DNA of 64,000 nucleotides. It comes from Actinomycetes bacterium. GTDB lineage: Bacteria > Actinomycetota > Acidimicrobiia > Acidimicrobiales > RAAP-2. Shown here piece by piece: positions 1-8,753 of the stretch; position 1 is the first letter of the stretch, and the number at the start of each line of letters is the position of its first letter. A program made the position numbers and the translations under genes. Under the pieces are notes generated by a model. The model was not told the origin of the DNA. It searched no databases and saw nothing but the letters and a program-made list of their open reading frames with translations. Location of the stretch: positions 62,001-126,000 of the forward strand of contig JAKAEP010000001.1 in the NCBI GenBank assembly GCA_021818265.1, written 5' to 3'.

Positions 1-858
1 GGCCCCGGGCTCAGCGCCGGGCGCGTCGTGAGCGGGCGCACGCCCCACTTCGGCCCGGGCCTCGAGCCGCCGCGCCCGCCCGCGCGCCCGACCCGCTGGG
101 GGCTCATCGCCGCGGCCGTCCTGCTCGTCGTCGTCGCGGTGGGCGCCGGGGCGGCGTGGAAGGCCGGGCTCTTCGCCCGGTCCTACACGGTCCCGAACCT
201 CGTGGGCGCCTCGCTCAGCGACGCGGCCGCCACAACCGCCCCCCTGCACTTCAGCGTCGACGTGACCGGTCGGACCCACTCGTCGAGCGTCGCGAGTGGC
301 CACGTCGTCTCCCAGTCGCCGGCGGCGGGCACGACGCTCAAGTCGGGCTCGACGATCTCGGTGGTGCTCTCGGAGGGCGCGGCCCTCGTCTCGATCCCGC
401 GCAACGTGGTCGGACGGGGTTGCGCCGGGGCGACCAACGAGCTCAAGAGCCTCCACCTGCGCGCGAGCTGCCCGGCCAGCGCCGCGCTCTACTCGTCGAG
501 CGTGGCTGCGGGCGACGTCGTCGCGGTCATCTACCGCGGCACGCGAAACCCCCTCGCGGTGCCGGCCGGGGCCGCGGTCATCCTGGCCCTGTCCAAGGGT
601 CCCAACCCGGCGAGCACCACCACGACGACGGTCGCCCCGACCACGACCACGACGATCGCCCCGGCTAAGCGGGCCGTGCCCGACGTCGTCGGCCTCGACT
701 ACGCCCAGACCTACGCCGCCTTCAAGAAGGCGGGGCTCTACTTCACGACCTCGGGCCACCTCGCCGGCACCACCAAGTGGACCCAGGTGGTCAGCGAGAC
801 GCCCGCCGCCGGGACCCTGGTGCCCTACAAGTCGACCGTCTCGCTCGTCGTGAAGTGA
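1..858 (+). CDS. Membrane-anchored PASTA-domain protein, 5' end outside window (possibly C-terminal part of a PknB-like Ser/Thr kinase)
   Basis: The frame is open to the window edge; the first in-window start is a GTG at 28, which would give 276 residues. Counting from that GTG, a proline-rich basic stretch is followed by one membrane helix at about 24-44, then an exported part with PASTA-like repeats at about 54-115, 118-190 and 217-276. The last two are separated by a Thr-rich linker (about 195-212). PASTA repeats bind muropeptides or beta-lactams. In Actinobacteria this helix-plus-PASTA arrangement is the usual C-terminal half of PknB-type kinases, so the gene probably continues upstream with a kinase domain, but none is visible here. 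It could instead be a stand-alone PASTA protein starting at 28. The stop overlaps the GTG of the next gene. Confidence 0.75.
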   Translation, partial: GPGLSAGRVVSGRTPHFGPGLEPPRPPARPTRWGLIAAAVLLVVVAVGAGAAWKAGLFARSYTVPNLVGASLSDAAATTAPLHFSVDVTGRTHSSSVASGHVVSQSPAAGTTLKSGSTISVVLSEGAALVSIPRNVVGRGCAGATNELKSLHLRASCPASAALYSSSVAAGDVVAVIYRGTRNPLAVPAGAAVILALSKGPNPASTTTTTVAPTTTTTIAPAKRAVPDVVGLDYAQTYAAFKKAGLYFTTSGHLAGTTKWTQVVSETPAAGTLVPYKSTVSLVVK

Positions 859-1139
859 GCGGCTGCGACCTCTGCGAGGCGGCGGTGGTGACCCGGCGCT
901 ACTACGAGGACGAGCGCTGCTGGATCGCCGACTGCGAGATCTGCCTCGTGCCGATGGTCGTGTGGCGCGAGCACGACCCCGAGCCGCCCGCCGAGGTGCG
1001 CGGGGCCCTGCACGAGGCCCTGGCCCGGGTGGCCGAGGTGGAGTTCGAGGGCGGGCCGTGGCGCATCGACGACCACATGCGCAACATCCCCGACCACTAC
1101 CACGCCCACGCCCGGCCGCCCTCGTTCTGGCGCCGCTAG
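855..1139 (+). CDS. Small Cys/His-rich conserved protein, HIT-like motif
   Basis: 94 residues from a GTG that overlaps the upstream TGA (GTGA), so translation is probably coupled. Two CxxC-like pairs are visible near the N-terminus (CDLC at 4-7 and a DCEIC cluster around 26-30), suggesting a bound zinc. Near the C-terminus is an alternating histidine run HYHAH, which resembles the H-x-H-x-H triad of HIT nucleotide hydrolases, and HIT proteins often also carry an N-terminal CxxC. The protein is shorter than usual HIT enzymes (about 110-150 residues), so it is either a minimal relative or an unrelated zinc protein. No function is assigned. Confidence 0.7.
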   Translation: MSGCDLCEAAVVTRRYYEDERCWIADCEICLVPMVVWREHDPEPPAEVRGALHEALARVAEVEFEGGPWRIDDHMRNIPDHYHAHARPPSFWRR

Positions 1140-1178
1140 CGGGCCTCGGTACACTCGGCCCTGAGCCAAGGAGAACGC

Positions 1179-2054
1179 ATGGGAGCCCTCGACGGACGCG
1201 TTGCGATCATCACCGGAGCCGGCCGAGGCATCGGGCGCGAGCACGCCCTGCTCTTCGCCGCCGAGGGCGCGAAGGTCGTCGTGAACGACCTCGGCGCGGG
1301 CCTCGACGGCTCGGGCGGCGCGGCGAGCGCCGCCGAGGAGGTGGTCGCCGAGATCCGCGCGATGGGCGCCGAGGCGGTCGCCAACCACGACGACGTCGCG
1401 ACCTGGGCCGGCGGCGAGGCGCTGGTCGGTGCCGCGCTCGAGGCCTTCGGCGGCCTGGACGTGCTGGTGAACAACGCCGGCATCCTGCGCGACCGGGTCC
1501 TCGTGAACCTCTCGGAGGACGACTGGGACTCGGTCGTGCGGGTCCACCTGAAGGGCCACTTCGTGCCACTGCGCTTCGCCGCCGCCTACTGGCGCGAGCG
1601 GGCCAAGGCCGGCCACGAGGTCACGGCCGCGGTCGTGAACACGTCGTCCACGTCGGGCCTCTTGGGCAACGTGGGCCAGTCCAACTACGGCGCGGCGAAG
1701 GCCGGGATCGCCGCGCTCAGCGTGATCGCCGCCGAGGAGCTCGGCCGCTACGGCGTGCGCGTGAACGCGATCGCCCCGGCGGCGCGCACCCGGATGACCG
1801 AGTCGACCCCGGGGCTGTCGGACTACGTCGTCAAGCCCGAGGACCCGGCCGCCTTCGACGTCTGGGACCCGGCCAACGTCTCGCCGCTCGTCGCGGCGCT
1901 CTCGACGCGCGAGTGCCCGATCACCGGCCACGTCTACTTCGTCCAGGGGGGCACGGTCCGGCTCTTCCAGAACTGGACGATGACCGAGACCCTGGAGAAG
2001 GGGGACCGATGGGGGGTGGCCGAACTGGCCGCTCGGCTGGGCGAGCTCGGCTGA
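1179..2054 (+). CDS. SDR-family oxidoreductase, (3R)-hydroxyacyl-CoA dehydrogenase-like
   Basis: 291 residues, one Rossmann domain. The cofactor motif TGAGRGIG is at 12-19, an NNAG motif at about 98-101, the catalytic Ser near 156 and the YxxxK pair at Tyr170/Lys174. The insert after the second strand (NDLGAGLDGSG) is like that of the SDR domain of peroxisomal multifunctional enzyme type 2 and bacterial 3-hydroxyacyl-CoA dehydrogenases, so an NAD(P)-dependent hydroxyacyl-CoA substrate is likely but unproven. The ATG has an AAGGAG ribosome site at 1168-1173, and a TACACT box lies at 1150-1155. The end overlaps the start of the MFS gene by 46 bp, implying co-translation. Confidence 0.85.
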   Translation: MGALDGRVAIITGAGRGIGREHALLFAAEGAKVVVNDLGAGLDGSGGAASAAEEVVAEIRAMGAEAVANHDDVATWAGGEALVGAALEAFGGLDVLVNNAGILRDRVLVNLSEDDWDSVVRVHLKGHFVPLRFAAAYWRERAKAGHEVTAAVVNTSSTSGLLGNVGQSNYGAAKAGIAALSVIAAEELGRYGVRVNAIAPAARTRMTESTPGLSDYVVKPEDPAAFDVWDPANVSPLVAALSTRECPITGHVYFVQGGTVRLFQNWTMTETLEKGDRWGVAELAARLGELG

Positions 2055-3655
2055 CCCGGGCGCGCCGGACGCGCCGCGACGACCCCGACGCCCTCCTCGA
2101 CCCGACCGAGGACCCCGGCGCGGCGGCCTTCGGCGCCCTGGGCACCGAGGCCGGCAGCGACCTCAACTGGTGGGCCCTGCTCCACCAGCGGGTCCAGGCG
2201 CGCGCGGGGGCCTCCACCCGCCACGCCTGGTGGGTCCTGTGGGCCCTGCTCGCGGGGCTCTTCGCCCTCAACTTCACCTTCACCGTCTTCATCGTCGCCC
2301 TGCCGACGGTGGCGCACCAGTTGCGCACCTCGGTCGGGACGCTCACCTGGACGATGGTCGGGCCCCTGCTCGCCTACGGCCTGGCGGCCCCCCTCCTCGG
2401 CAAGGTGGGCGACGTCTTCGGCCACCGCCGCCTCTACCTCGTGGGCCTCGCCGGGGCGCTGGTGGCGGCCGCCCTCACCGCGCTCAGCCACGACGTGGCG
2501 ACCCTCATCACCGCGCGCACCCTCGACGGGGTCCAGGGTGCCGCCACCGGCACCGCCTCGGGGGCGCTCGTGAACGCCGCCTTCTCCCGCGAGGAGCGGG
2601 TGAAGGCGCTCGGCTGGTGGAGCCTGGTCGGGGCGGGGGGGCCGGTGATCGGGGTGTCGCTCGGCTCGCCGATCATCCAGGCCTTCGGCTGGCGCACGCT
2701 CTTCTGGTTCCAGCTCGCCCTCATCGCCGTCGCGCTCGTGGTGGTCTCGCTGCTGCTGCCGTCCTCGGCGCTCGGCGCCGCCGCCGAGGCGGCGCGGCGG
2801 GTGGCGGCCCGCGCCGAGCTGCGCGCCCTCGACTGGGTCGGCTCGCTCGCCCTCTCGCTCGCGGTGACCCTGGTGATGCTGGGCCTCTCGATCGGCCCCA
2901 GCGTCGGCTGGCACGACCCCTTCACCGTCGGCGCCTTCGTCGTGGGCGCGGCCGGGGTCGCGCTGTACGTGGTGCGCCTGCGCACGGCGGCCCACCCGCT
3001 CATCCCGGCCCACTACTTCACCCGGCGCAACTTCCTCGGACCCCTGGTGCTGCGCGCCGCGTCGAACTTCGCCTACTTCGGCGGCTTCTTCCTCTTCCCG
3101 CTCATGATGGAAGAGGCGTACCGCTACAGCGTGGCCGGGGCCGGCGGGCTCGCCATCGCCCGGCCCCTCGTCTTCGCGCTCAGCTCGCCCGTCGCCGGCT
3201 ACGTGGCCTACCGGATCGGCGAGCGCACGAGCGCCGTCGCCGGGGCGGCGTCGCTCGTCGCCTCGATGGCGCTGTTCGCGACGCTCGGGGCGACGTCGAG
3301 CCCCTGGGTCATCGGGCTCGCCCTCGCGCTGTCGGGGCTCGCCATGGGCGTGGCGATGCCGGCCTCCAGCTCGGTCATGGCGAGCGAGGTCGAGGTCCAC
3401 GAGTTCGGGGTGATGTCGGCGGCCCAGCTGCTCGCCATGCAGGTCGGCGAGGTCGCCGGGATCGAGGTGCTCGCGACCCTCCAGCAGGGCCTCGCGCGCT
3501 CCCACCACCTCGGGACCCACGCGGGGGCCGCGGCGTGGCTGGCCACGTTCCGCACGCCCTTCCTCGTGGGGGGCGGCGTCGCCCTCGTGGGGCTCGCCGC
3601 GGCGCTCGCGGTGCGCAGCGTCGAGCGCCGCCCCCTCGGGTGGAGCGAGGCCTAG
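2009..3655 (+). CDS. MFS transporter, DHA2-like drug exporter family
   Basis: 548 residues. After a hydrophilic N-terminal region of about 75 residues come many hydrophobic segments, compatible with the 14-helix DHA2 layout. The typical loop between helices 2 and 3 is present (GKVGDVFGHRRLY). The family exports drugs or metabolites by proton antiport; the substrate cannot be told. The ATG at 2009 is chosen because GGAG at 1994-1997 lies at fair spacing; this start lies inside the SDR gene. No obvious partner regulator is next to it. Confidence 0.85.
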   Translation: MGGGRTGRSAGRARLTRARRTRRDDPDALLDPTEDPGAAAFGALGTEAGSDLNWWALLHQRVQARAGASTRHAWWVLWALLAGLFALNFTFTVFIVALPTVAHQLRTSVGTLTWTMVGPLLAYGLAAPLLGKVGDVFGHRRLYLVGLAGALVAAALTALSHDVATLITARTLDGVQGAATGTASGALVNAAFSREERVKALGWWSLVGAGGPVIGVSLGSPIIQAFGWRTLFWFQLALIAVALVVVSLLLPSSALGAAAEAARRVAARAELRALDWVGSLALSLAVTLVMLGLSIGPSVGWHDPFTVGAFVVGAAGVALYVVRLRTAAHPLIPAHYFTRRNFLGPLVLRAASNFAYFGGFFLFPLMMEEAYRYSVAGAGGLAIARPLVFALSSPVAGYVAYRIGERTSAVAGAASLVASMALFATLGATSSPWVIGLALALSGLAMGVAMPASSSVMASEVEVHEFGVMSAAQLLAMQVGEVAGIEVLATLQQGLARSHHLGTHAGAAAWLATFRTPFLVGGGVALVGLAAALAVRSVERRPLGWSEA

Positions 3656-3672
3656 CCGGTAGTGTGAAGGCG

Positions 3673-4419
3673 ATGTCGACCGAGGTCCTCCCTGGTTGCG
3701 AGCCCTTCTCCCACGCGGGCTCGGCGGACGGCGTGCTCGTGCTGCACGGCTTCACCGGGAACCCGACCTCCATGCGGCCCCTCGCCGAGGCGGCCGCCGC
3801 CGCCGGCTACAGCGTCGAGCTGCCCCGACTGCCCGGCCACGGCACGAGCGTCGAGGACATGGTCGCGACCCGCTTCGAGGACTGGCTCGGCGAGGCCGAC
3901 GCCGCCTACGAGCGCCTCCTCGTCCGGGGCGGGCGCGTCGCGGTGGTGGGCCTGTCGATGGGGGGCACCCTCGCGGTGCGCCTGGCCGAGACCCGCCCGG
4001 TCGCCGGGGCCGCCCTGATCAACCCGCTCGTGAAGACCCAGCCCGAGATGCTCGAGGGGATCGGCCAGCTCCTGGAGGCCGGCCTCACGACCGTCGAGGC
4101 GATCGGCTCGGACATCAAGCGCGAGGGTATGCGCGAGCTCTCCTACGACGCCACCCCGCTCGCGAGCGCCCACAGCCTCTTCGGCGCGCTCGGTGAGGTC
4201 GAGGCCGACCTCGCGCGCGTCGCCTGCCCGGTGCTCCTGCTCTCGAGCCGCGAGGACCACGTCGTCCCGCCCGAGAACGGCGACCTCCTCGCCGCGCGGG
4301 TCACCGGCCCCCTGGAGCGGGTATGGCTCGAGGACTCCTTCCACGTGGCGACCCTCGACAACGACCGCGACCTGGTCGAGGCGGCGGTCGTCGGCTTCCT
4401 CGCCCGGGTCCTCGCCTGA
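3673..4419 (+). CDS. Carboxylesterase / monoacylglycerol-lipase-like alpha/beta hydrolase
   Basis: 248 residues, the size of the Est30-type carboxylesterases. It has an oxyanion-region motif HGFTGNP at 25-31, nucleophile elbow GLSMGG with Ser95, Asp195 in SREDHVVPP and His224 in DSFHVATLD, so the whole triad is present. It is cytoplasmic, without a signal peptide. A TAGTGT box at 3660-3665 lies 7 nt before the ATG, consistent with a leaderless transcript. Its TGA overlaps the ATG of gatC (TGATG), so the esterase and the gat genes are probably one operon, although no functional link is evident. Confidence 0.85.
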   Translation: MSTEVLPGCEPFSHAGSADGVLVLHGFTGNPTSMRPLAEAAAAAGYSVELPRLPGHGTSVEDMVATRFEDWLGEADAAYERLLVRGGRVAVVGLSMGGTLAVRLAETRPVAGAALINPLVKTQPEMLEGIGQLLEAGLTTVEAIGSDIKREGMRELSYDATPLASAHSLFGALGEVEADLARVACPVLLLSSREDHVVPPENGDLLAARVTGPLERVWLEDSFHVATLDNDRDLVEAAVVGFLARVLA

Positions 4420-4718
4420 TGGCGCGGCTCTCGCGCGACGAGGTCGCCAAGGTCGCCCGACTCGCGCGCATCGAGCTCGACGAGGTCGAGCTCGAGCGCT
4501 TCACCGACCAGCTGGCCCAGGTGCTCGAGCACGCGGCCGACCTCGAGGCGCTTGACCTGGCGGGTGTGGCGCCGACGGCCCACCCCCACGGGCTCGTGAA
4601 CGTCGTGCGCGACGACGAGGTGCGCGCGAGCCTGGACCGGGCCGAGGTGCTCGCCCAGGCGCCCGACGTCGCTGAGGACCGCTTCGCCGTGCCCCGGATC
4701 ATCGGCGAGGCGCCGTGA
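4419..4718 (+). CDS. gatC: Asp-tRNA(Asn)/Glu-tRNA(Gln) amidotransferase subunit C
   Basis: 99 residues, normal GatC length. The N-terminal helix pair begins with the family pattern ([17 protein letters not shown]) and the C-terminus has the [19 protein letters not shown] ... FAVPRII block. GatC clamps GatA onto GatB and stabilises GatA. Together GatCAB converts Glu-tRNA(Gln) to Gln-tRNA(Gln), and often Asp-tRNA(Asn) to Asn-tRNA(Asn). The start shares a base with the preceding stop and the end overlaps the GTG of gatA, giving the gatC-gatA-gatB order common in Gram-positive bacteria. Confidence 0.97.
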   Translation: MARLSRDEVAKVARLARIELDEVELERFTDQLAQVLEHAADLEALDLAGVAPTAHPHGLVNVVRDDEVRASLDRAEVLAQAPDVAEDRFAVPRIIGEAP

Positions 4719-6130
4719 ACGCCCTCGAGGTCGCCGCGTCGGTGCGCGCCGGCGCGACGAGCGCCGTCGCGGTCGTGGCCGAGAGCCTCGAGCGGGTCGC
4801 CGCGCGCAACGAGGAGCTCAACGTCTTCGTCCACCTCGACGCCGAGGGGGCCCTCGCCGCGGCCGCGCGCGTCGACGAGCGCGTCGCCACCGGCGAGGCG
4901 ATGCCCCTGGCGGGGGTGCCGGTCGCGCTCAAGGACAACCTGTGCGTGCGCGGCCAGCCGACGACGGCCGGCTCACGGATCCTCGCGGGGTGGCGCCCGC
5001 CCTACGACGCCACGGTCGTCGAGCGCCTCGCCGCCGCCGGGGCCGTCGCCCTCGGCAAGGTCAACATGGACGAGTTCGCGATGGGCTCCTCGACCGAGAC
5101 CTCCGCCTACGGGCCGACGCGCAACCCCCTCGACCCCACCCGGGTGCCGGGCGGCTCCTCGGGCGGCTCGGCGGCCGCCGTGGCGGCCGGGATGGTGCCG
5201 GTCGCGCTCGGCTCGGACACGGGCGGCTCGATCCGCCAGCCGGCCGCGCTCTGCGGGCTGGTCGGGGTGAAGCCGACCTACGGGCTCGTCTCGCGCTACG
5301 GGTTGATCGCCTTCGCGAGCTCGCTCGACCAGATCGGCCCGTTCGCCGCCACCGTCGCCGAGGCCGCCCTCGTCCTCCAGGTGATCGCCGGCCACGACCC
5401 CCTCGACACGACCTCCCTGCCCGAGCCCGCGCCGGAGCTCTCGGCCCACCTCGACGACGGGGTGGCTGGGCGGCGCGTCGGGCTCTGCCGCGAGCTCGTC
5501 GAGGGCGCCGAGCCCGAGGTCGTCGCGTCGGTGCACCGGGCGGCCGAGGTCCTCGCGGGCGCCGGCGCCACCGTCGAGGAGGTCTCGATCCCCGAGCTGA
5601 AGCTCGGCCTGTCGGCCTACTACCTCATCGCCCCGGCCGAGGCCTCGAGCAACCTCGCGCGCTACGACGGGGTGCGCTACGGGCTGCGCGTCGACGGCGC
5701 CGACGTCGAGGCGATGAACGTGGCCACGCGCACCGTCGGCTTCGGCGACGAGGTCAAGCGGCGCGTCATGCTCGGCACCTACGCCCTCTCGGCCGGCTAC
5801 TACGACGCCTACTACGGCCAGGCCCTCAAGGTGCGCACCCGCATGATCGAGGCGTTCGCGCGCGCCTACGCGCGCGTCGACACCCTGCTCGGGGCGACGG
5901 CGCCCTCGGTCGCCTTCGCGCTCGGGGCGAAGACGAAGGACCCGCTCGCGATGTACCTGTCGGACGTCTTCACGATCCCGACCAACCTCGCCGGCGAGGC
6001 CGCGGTGAGCGTGCCCTTCGGCACGGGCGAGGCCGGCCTGCCGATCGGGGTCCAGCTGCTCGGGCCGGCCCGCAGCGAGGCCCGCCTGCTCGCCGCGGCC
6101 CGGGTCCTCGAGGCGGAGGCGGGGCGATGA
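4715..6130 (+). CDS. gatA: Glu/Asp-tRNA amidotransferase subunit A (amidase)
   Basis: 471 residues, amidase-signature family. It releases ammonia from glutamine and passes it to GatB. The Ser-cisSer-Lys triad is visible: Lys73 in ALKDN, Ser148 in GGSSGGS and Ser172 in [10 protein letters not shown], with the same spacings as in characterised GatA proteins. It starts at a GTG overlapping the gatC stop and ends in an ATGA overlap with gatB, so the three subunits are likely made in equal amounts. Confidence 0.97.
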   Translation: MNALEVAASVRAGATSAVAVVAESLERVAARNEELNVFVHLDAEGALAAAARVDERVATGEAMPLAGVPVALKDNLCVRGQPTTAGSRILAGWRPPYDATVVERLAAAGAVALGKVNMDEFAMGSSTETSAYGPTRNPLDPTRVPGGSSGGSAAAVAAGMVPVALGSDTGGSIRQPAALCGLVGVKPTYGLVSRYGLIAFASSLDQIGPFAATVAEAALVLQVIAGHDPLDTTSLPEPAPELSAHLDDGVAGRRVGLCRELVEGAEPEVVASVHRAAEVLAGAGATVEEVSIPELKLGLSAYYLIAPAEASSNLARYDGVRYGLRVDGADVEAMNVATRTVGFGDEVKRRVMLGTYALSAGYYDAYYGQALKVRTRMIEAFARAYARVDTLLGATAPSVAFALGAKTKDPLAMYLSDVFTIPTNLAGEAAVSVPFGTGEAGLPIGVQLLGPARSEARLLAAARVLEAEAGR

Positions 6131-7557
6131 GCCTGCCCGAGGGCTGGGAGATGGTGGTGGGCCTCGAGGTCCACACCGAGCTGCTCACCCGCACGAAGCT
6201 CTTTTGCGGCTGCGCCAACGCCTTCGGCGCCGAGCCCAACACCCAGACCTGCCCGGTCTGCCTGGGGCTGCCCGGCTCGCTGCCGGTCCTCAACCGCCGG
6301 GCCGTCGAGCTCGCCATGGCGATCGGCCTCGCGCTGCACGCGACGGTCTCGCCCTCGACGTTCCACCGCAAGAACTACTTCTACCCCGACATGCCCAAGG
6401 ACTTCCAGATCAGCCAGTACGACCGGCCGATCAACGCGGGGGGCTACCTCGACCTGCCCGACGGCTCGCGGGTGGGCATCGAGCGCGCCCACCTCGAGGA
6501 GGACACCGGCAAGTCGACCCACCTCGGGGGCAGCGGGCGCATCCACGGCGCCGAGCGCTCCCTCGTCGACTACAACCGCTCCGGGGTGCCGCTCGTGGAG
6601 ATCGTCTCGGCCCCCGACATCCGCTCGGCGGCCCAGGCCCGCGCCTACGCCGCCGAGCTGCGCGGGATCCTCATCGCCACCGGCGCCTCGGACGGGCGCA
6701 TGGAGGAGGGCTCGATGCGCATCGACGCCAACGTCTCGGTCCACCGGGTCGGCGAGCCCTTCGGGACGCGCTGCGAGATGAAGAACCTCAACTCGCTGCG
6801 CAGCCTGCAGCGCGCCATCGACTACGAGGCCGAGCGCCAGTACGCTCTCGTCGCCTCGGGCGGGGTGGTGCGCCAGGAGACCCGCCACTGGGACGAGGAC
6901 CGCGGGGTCACCTCGACGATGCGCTCGAAGGAGGAGGCCGACGACTACCGGTACTTCCAAGAGCCCGACCTCGTCGACCTCGCCCCTGAGGCGTCCTGGG
7001 TCGAGGCGGTGCGCGCCGGGCTCGGCCCCATGCCGGCCGAGCGGCGGGCCCGCCTCGCGGCCCTGCTCGCCGAGCCCACCGAGGCCCAGCTCGACGCCGT
7101 GGGCACCGTCGTCGACCTCGGGGTCGACGGGTTCGTCGAGGCCGCCGTGGCCGCGGGGGTCGAGGCGGACCGGGCGATCGCCCGGGCCGCCAACGAGCTC
7201 GCCGGCGACCCCGAGGAGCGCCCCGGGCTCACGGGGGAGTCCTTCGCCGCCACGCTGCGCCTCGAGCAGACGGGCGACCTCTCGGCGACCCAGGCGAAGA
7301 CCGTGCTCTCGACCATCGCCCTCTCCGGCGGGGACCCGGCCACGGTCGCGCGCGAGCTCGGCTTCGAGCGCATGGCCGCCGACGAGCTCGAGGGGCTGCT
7401 CGAACGGCTCATCGCCGAGCACCCCGACGAGTGGCGCCGCTACGACGAGGGCGACGACAAGCTCGCCCAGTTCTTCACCGGCCAGGTCATGCGCGCCACG
7501 CGCGGCCAGGCCGACGGCAAGGTCGTCCTCGACCTCCTGCGCGCCCGCCGCGGCTGA
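6127..7557 (+). CDS. gatB: Glu/Asp-tRNA amidotransferase subunit B
   Basis: 476 residues, full length. GatB binds the misacylated tRNA, activates the side-chain carboxylate with ATP and amidates it. Visible signatures are GLEVHTEL near the N-terminus, a Cys cluster (FCGC ... CPVCLGLPG) for metal binding, the [18 protein letters not shown] block and [13 protein letters not shown]. The C-terminal roughly 150 residues form the helical YqeY-like tail that contacts tRNA. It overlaps gatA by 4 bp and is followed after 5 bp by a glycosyltransferase gene. Confidence 0.97.
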   Translation: MSLPEGWEMVVGLEVHTELLTRTKLFCGCANAFGAEPNTQTCPVCLGLPGSLPVLNRRAVELAMAIGLALHATVSPSTFHRKNYFYPDMPKDFQISQYDRPINAGGYLDLPDGSRVGIERAHLEEDTGKSTHLGGSGRIHGAERSLVDYNRSGVPLVEIVSAPDIRSAAQARAYAAELRGILIATGASDGRMEEGSMRIDANVSVHRVGEPFGTRCEMKNLNSLRSLQRAIDYEAERQYALVASGGVVRQETRHWDEDRGVTSTMRSKEEADDYRYFQEPDLVDLAPEASWVEAVRAGLGPMPAERRARLAALLAEPTEAQLDAVGTVVDLGVDGFVEAAVAAGVEADRAIARAANELAGDPEERPGLTGESFAATLRLEQTGDLSATQAKTVLSTIALSGGDPATVARELGFERMAADELEGLLERLIAEHPDEWRRYDEGDDKLAQFFTGQVMRATRGQADGKVVLDLLRARRG

Positions 7558-7562
7558 GGCCC

Positions 7563-8744
7563 GTGCGGGTCCTCGCCGCCTGCTCCCTCGGCGGGCTCGG
7601 CCACCTGCGTCCCCTCCTCGAGGTCGCCGACGCCCTGCGCGACGCCGGCCACGAGGTGGGCGTCCTCGCCCCGGGCCGGCTGGCCGAGGCGGCCCGGGCG
7701 CGCGGGTACGAGGCCCTCGAGGGCGACGAGCCGCCCGCTGAGCTGCTCGAGGCGCTGCGCGCGCGCGTCGCGGGCCCCGACCCGCGCGATGCCGCGCTCG
7801 CGGGCAACCGTGACCTCTTCGCCCGCGCGGGCGCCCGGGCGCTCGAGCCCGCGCTCGAGGAGTCGGTGGCGCGCTGGCGGCCCGAGCTCGTCGTGCGCGA
7901 GACGTGCGAGTTCGCCTCGGCGGCCCTCGCCCGGCGCCGGGGGCTGCCCGTCGCGCAGGTGGCCATCGGCCTCGCGAGGGTCGAGTGGGCGTCGGTGCGC
8001 CTCGCCGCCCCGGCGCTCGAGGAGCTCGCGCCGGGCCTCGCCGACGCCTGTCGGGCGACGCCCTACCTCTCGGGTCTGCCCGAGTCGATCGACCCGTCGC
8101 CCTTCGCCCGTACGCACCGCTACCGCCGCCTCGCGCCGCCCGAGCCCGAGCCCCTGCCGGACTGGTGGCCCGGCGACGAGCGGCCTCTCTGCTACGTGAC
8201 CGTGGGCTCGGTCGCCCCGCGCCTCGAGGGGGCCGCCGCGATGTGGGGGGCCCTCGTGGCGGGCCTCGAGGAGGTCGGGTGCCGGGTCCTCGCCACGACC
8301 GGCGACGCCGATCTCGCGGTGCGCGCGACGGGCTCGGTCCACGTCGAGCCCTTCGTCGAGCAGGACCGCGTCTTGGCCGAGGCCGACGTGGTCGTCTGCC
8401 ACGGGGGCGCCGGGACCGTCGCGGGCGCCCTCGCCCACGGCGTCCCGCTCGTGGTCGCGCCGATCCTCGCCGACAACGCCGCGAACGGCCGCCTCGTCGC
8501 CTCGCACGGCGCGGGGGTCGCCCTCGAGCGCCCCCGCGGCCCGATCGGCGCGGGCGACCTCCCGGCGATCCGCGACGCCGTGACCCGGGTCCTGGGCGAG
8601 CCCGGCTTCCGGGCGGCGGCCCGCGGCCTCGCCCGAACGATCGCGGCCGCTCCCTCGGCCGCCGCCGCCCTCGAGGCGGCGCTCGGCCTCGGGGACGGGT
8701 CCGGCCCGGCCCGGCCCGACGGCGCGGTGGGCGGGCCTCTCTAG
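7563..8744 (+). CDS. GT1-family (MGT/EryCIII-like) glycosyltransferase
   Basis: 393 residues from a GTG 5 bp after gatB. The N-terminus has the GT-B acceptor-domain start with a GLGHLRPLL loop; the C-terminal half carries the nucleotide-sugar site HGGAGTVAGALAHGVP followed by a DNAANG segment, as in macrolide or UDP-sugar glycosyltransferases. It probably glycosylates a small hydrophobic acceptor such as a lipid or natural product; donor and acceptor cannot be told. No biosynthetic cluster surrounds it, and its place behind gatB looks like operon hitch-hiking. Confidence 0.85.
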   Translation: MRVLAACSLGGLGHLRPLLEVADALRDAGHEVGVLAPGRLAEAARARGYEALEGDEPPAELLEALRARVAGPDPRDAALAGNRDLFARAGARALEPALEESVARWRPELVVRETCEFASAALARRRGLPVAQVAIGLARVEWASVRLAAPALEELAPGLADACRATPYLSGLPESIDPSPFARTHRYRRLAPPEPEPLPDWWPGDERPLCYVTVGSVAPRLEGAAAMWGALVAGLEEVGCRVLATTGDADLAVRATGSVHVEPFVEQDRVLAEADVVVCHGGAGTVAGALAHGVPLVVAPILADNAANGRLVASHGAGVALERPRGPIGAGDLPAIRDAVTRVLGEPGFRAAARGLARTIAAAPSAAAALEAALGLGDGSGPARPDGAVGGPL

Positions 8745-8753
8745 TATCGAGCG

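Noticed and set aside
1934-3520. Long minus-strand open frame opposite the MFS gene
   Set aside because: It is a mirror of the GC-rich codon pattern: rich in Arg, Gly, Glu, His without domains, and the plus-strand frame encodes a clear transporter.
4942-6126. In-frame extension upstream of gatB
   Set aside because: The frame is open through gatA but the GatB family start is at 6127, overlapping the gatA stop; the upstream part is a shadow.
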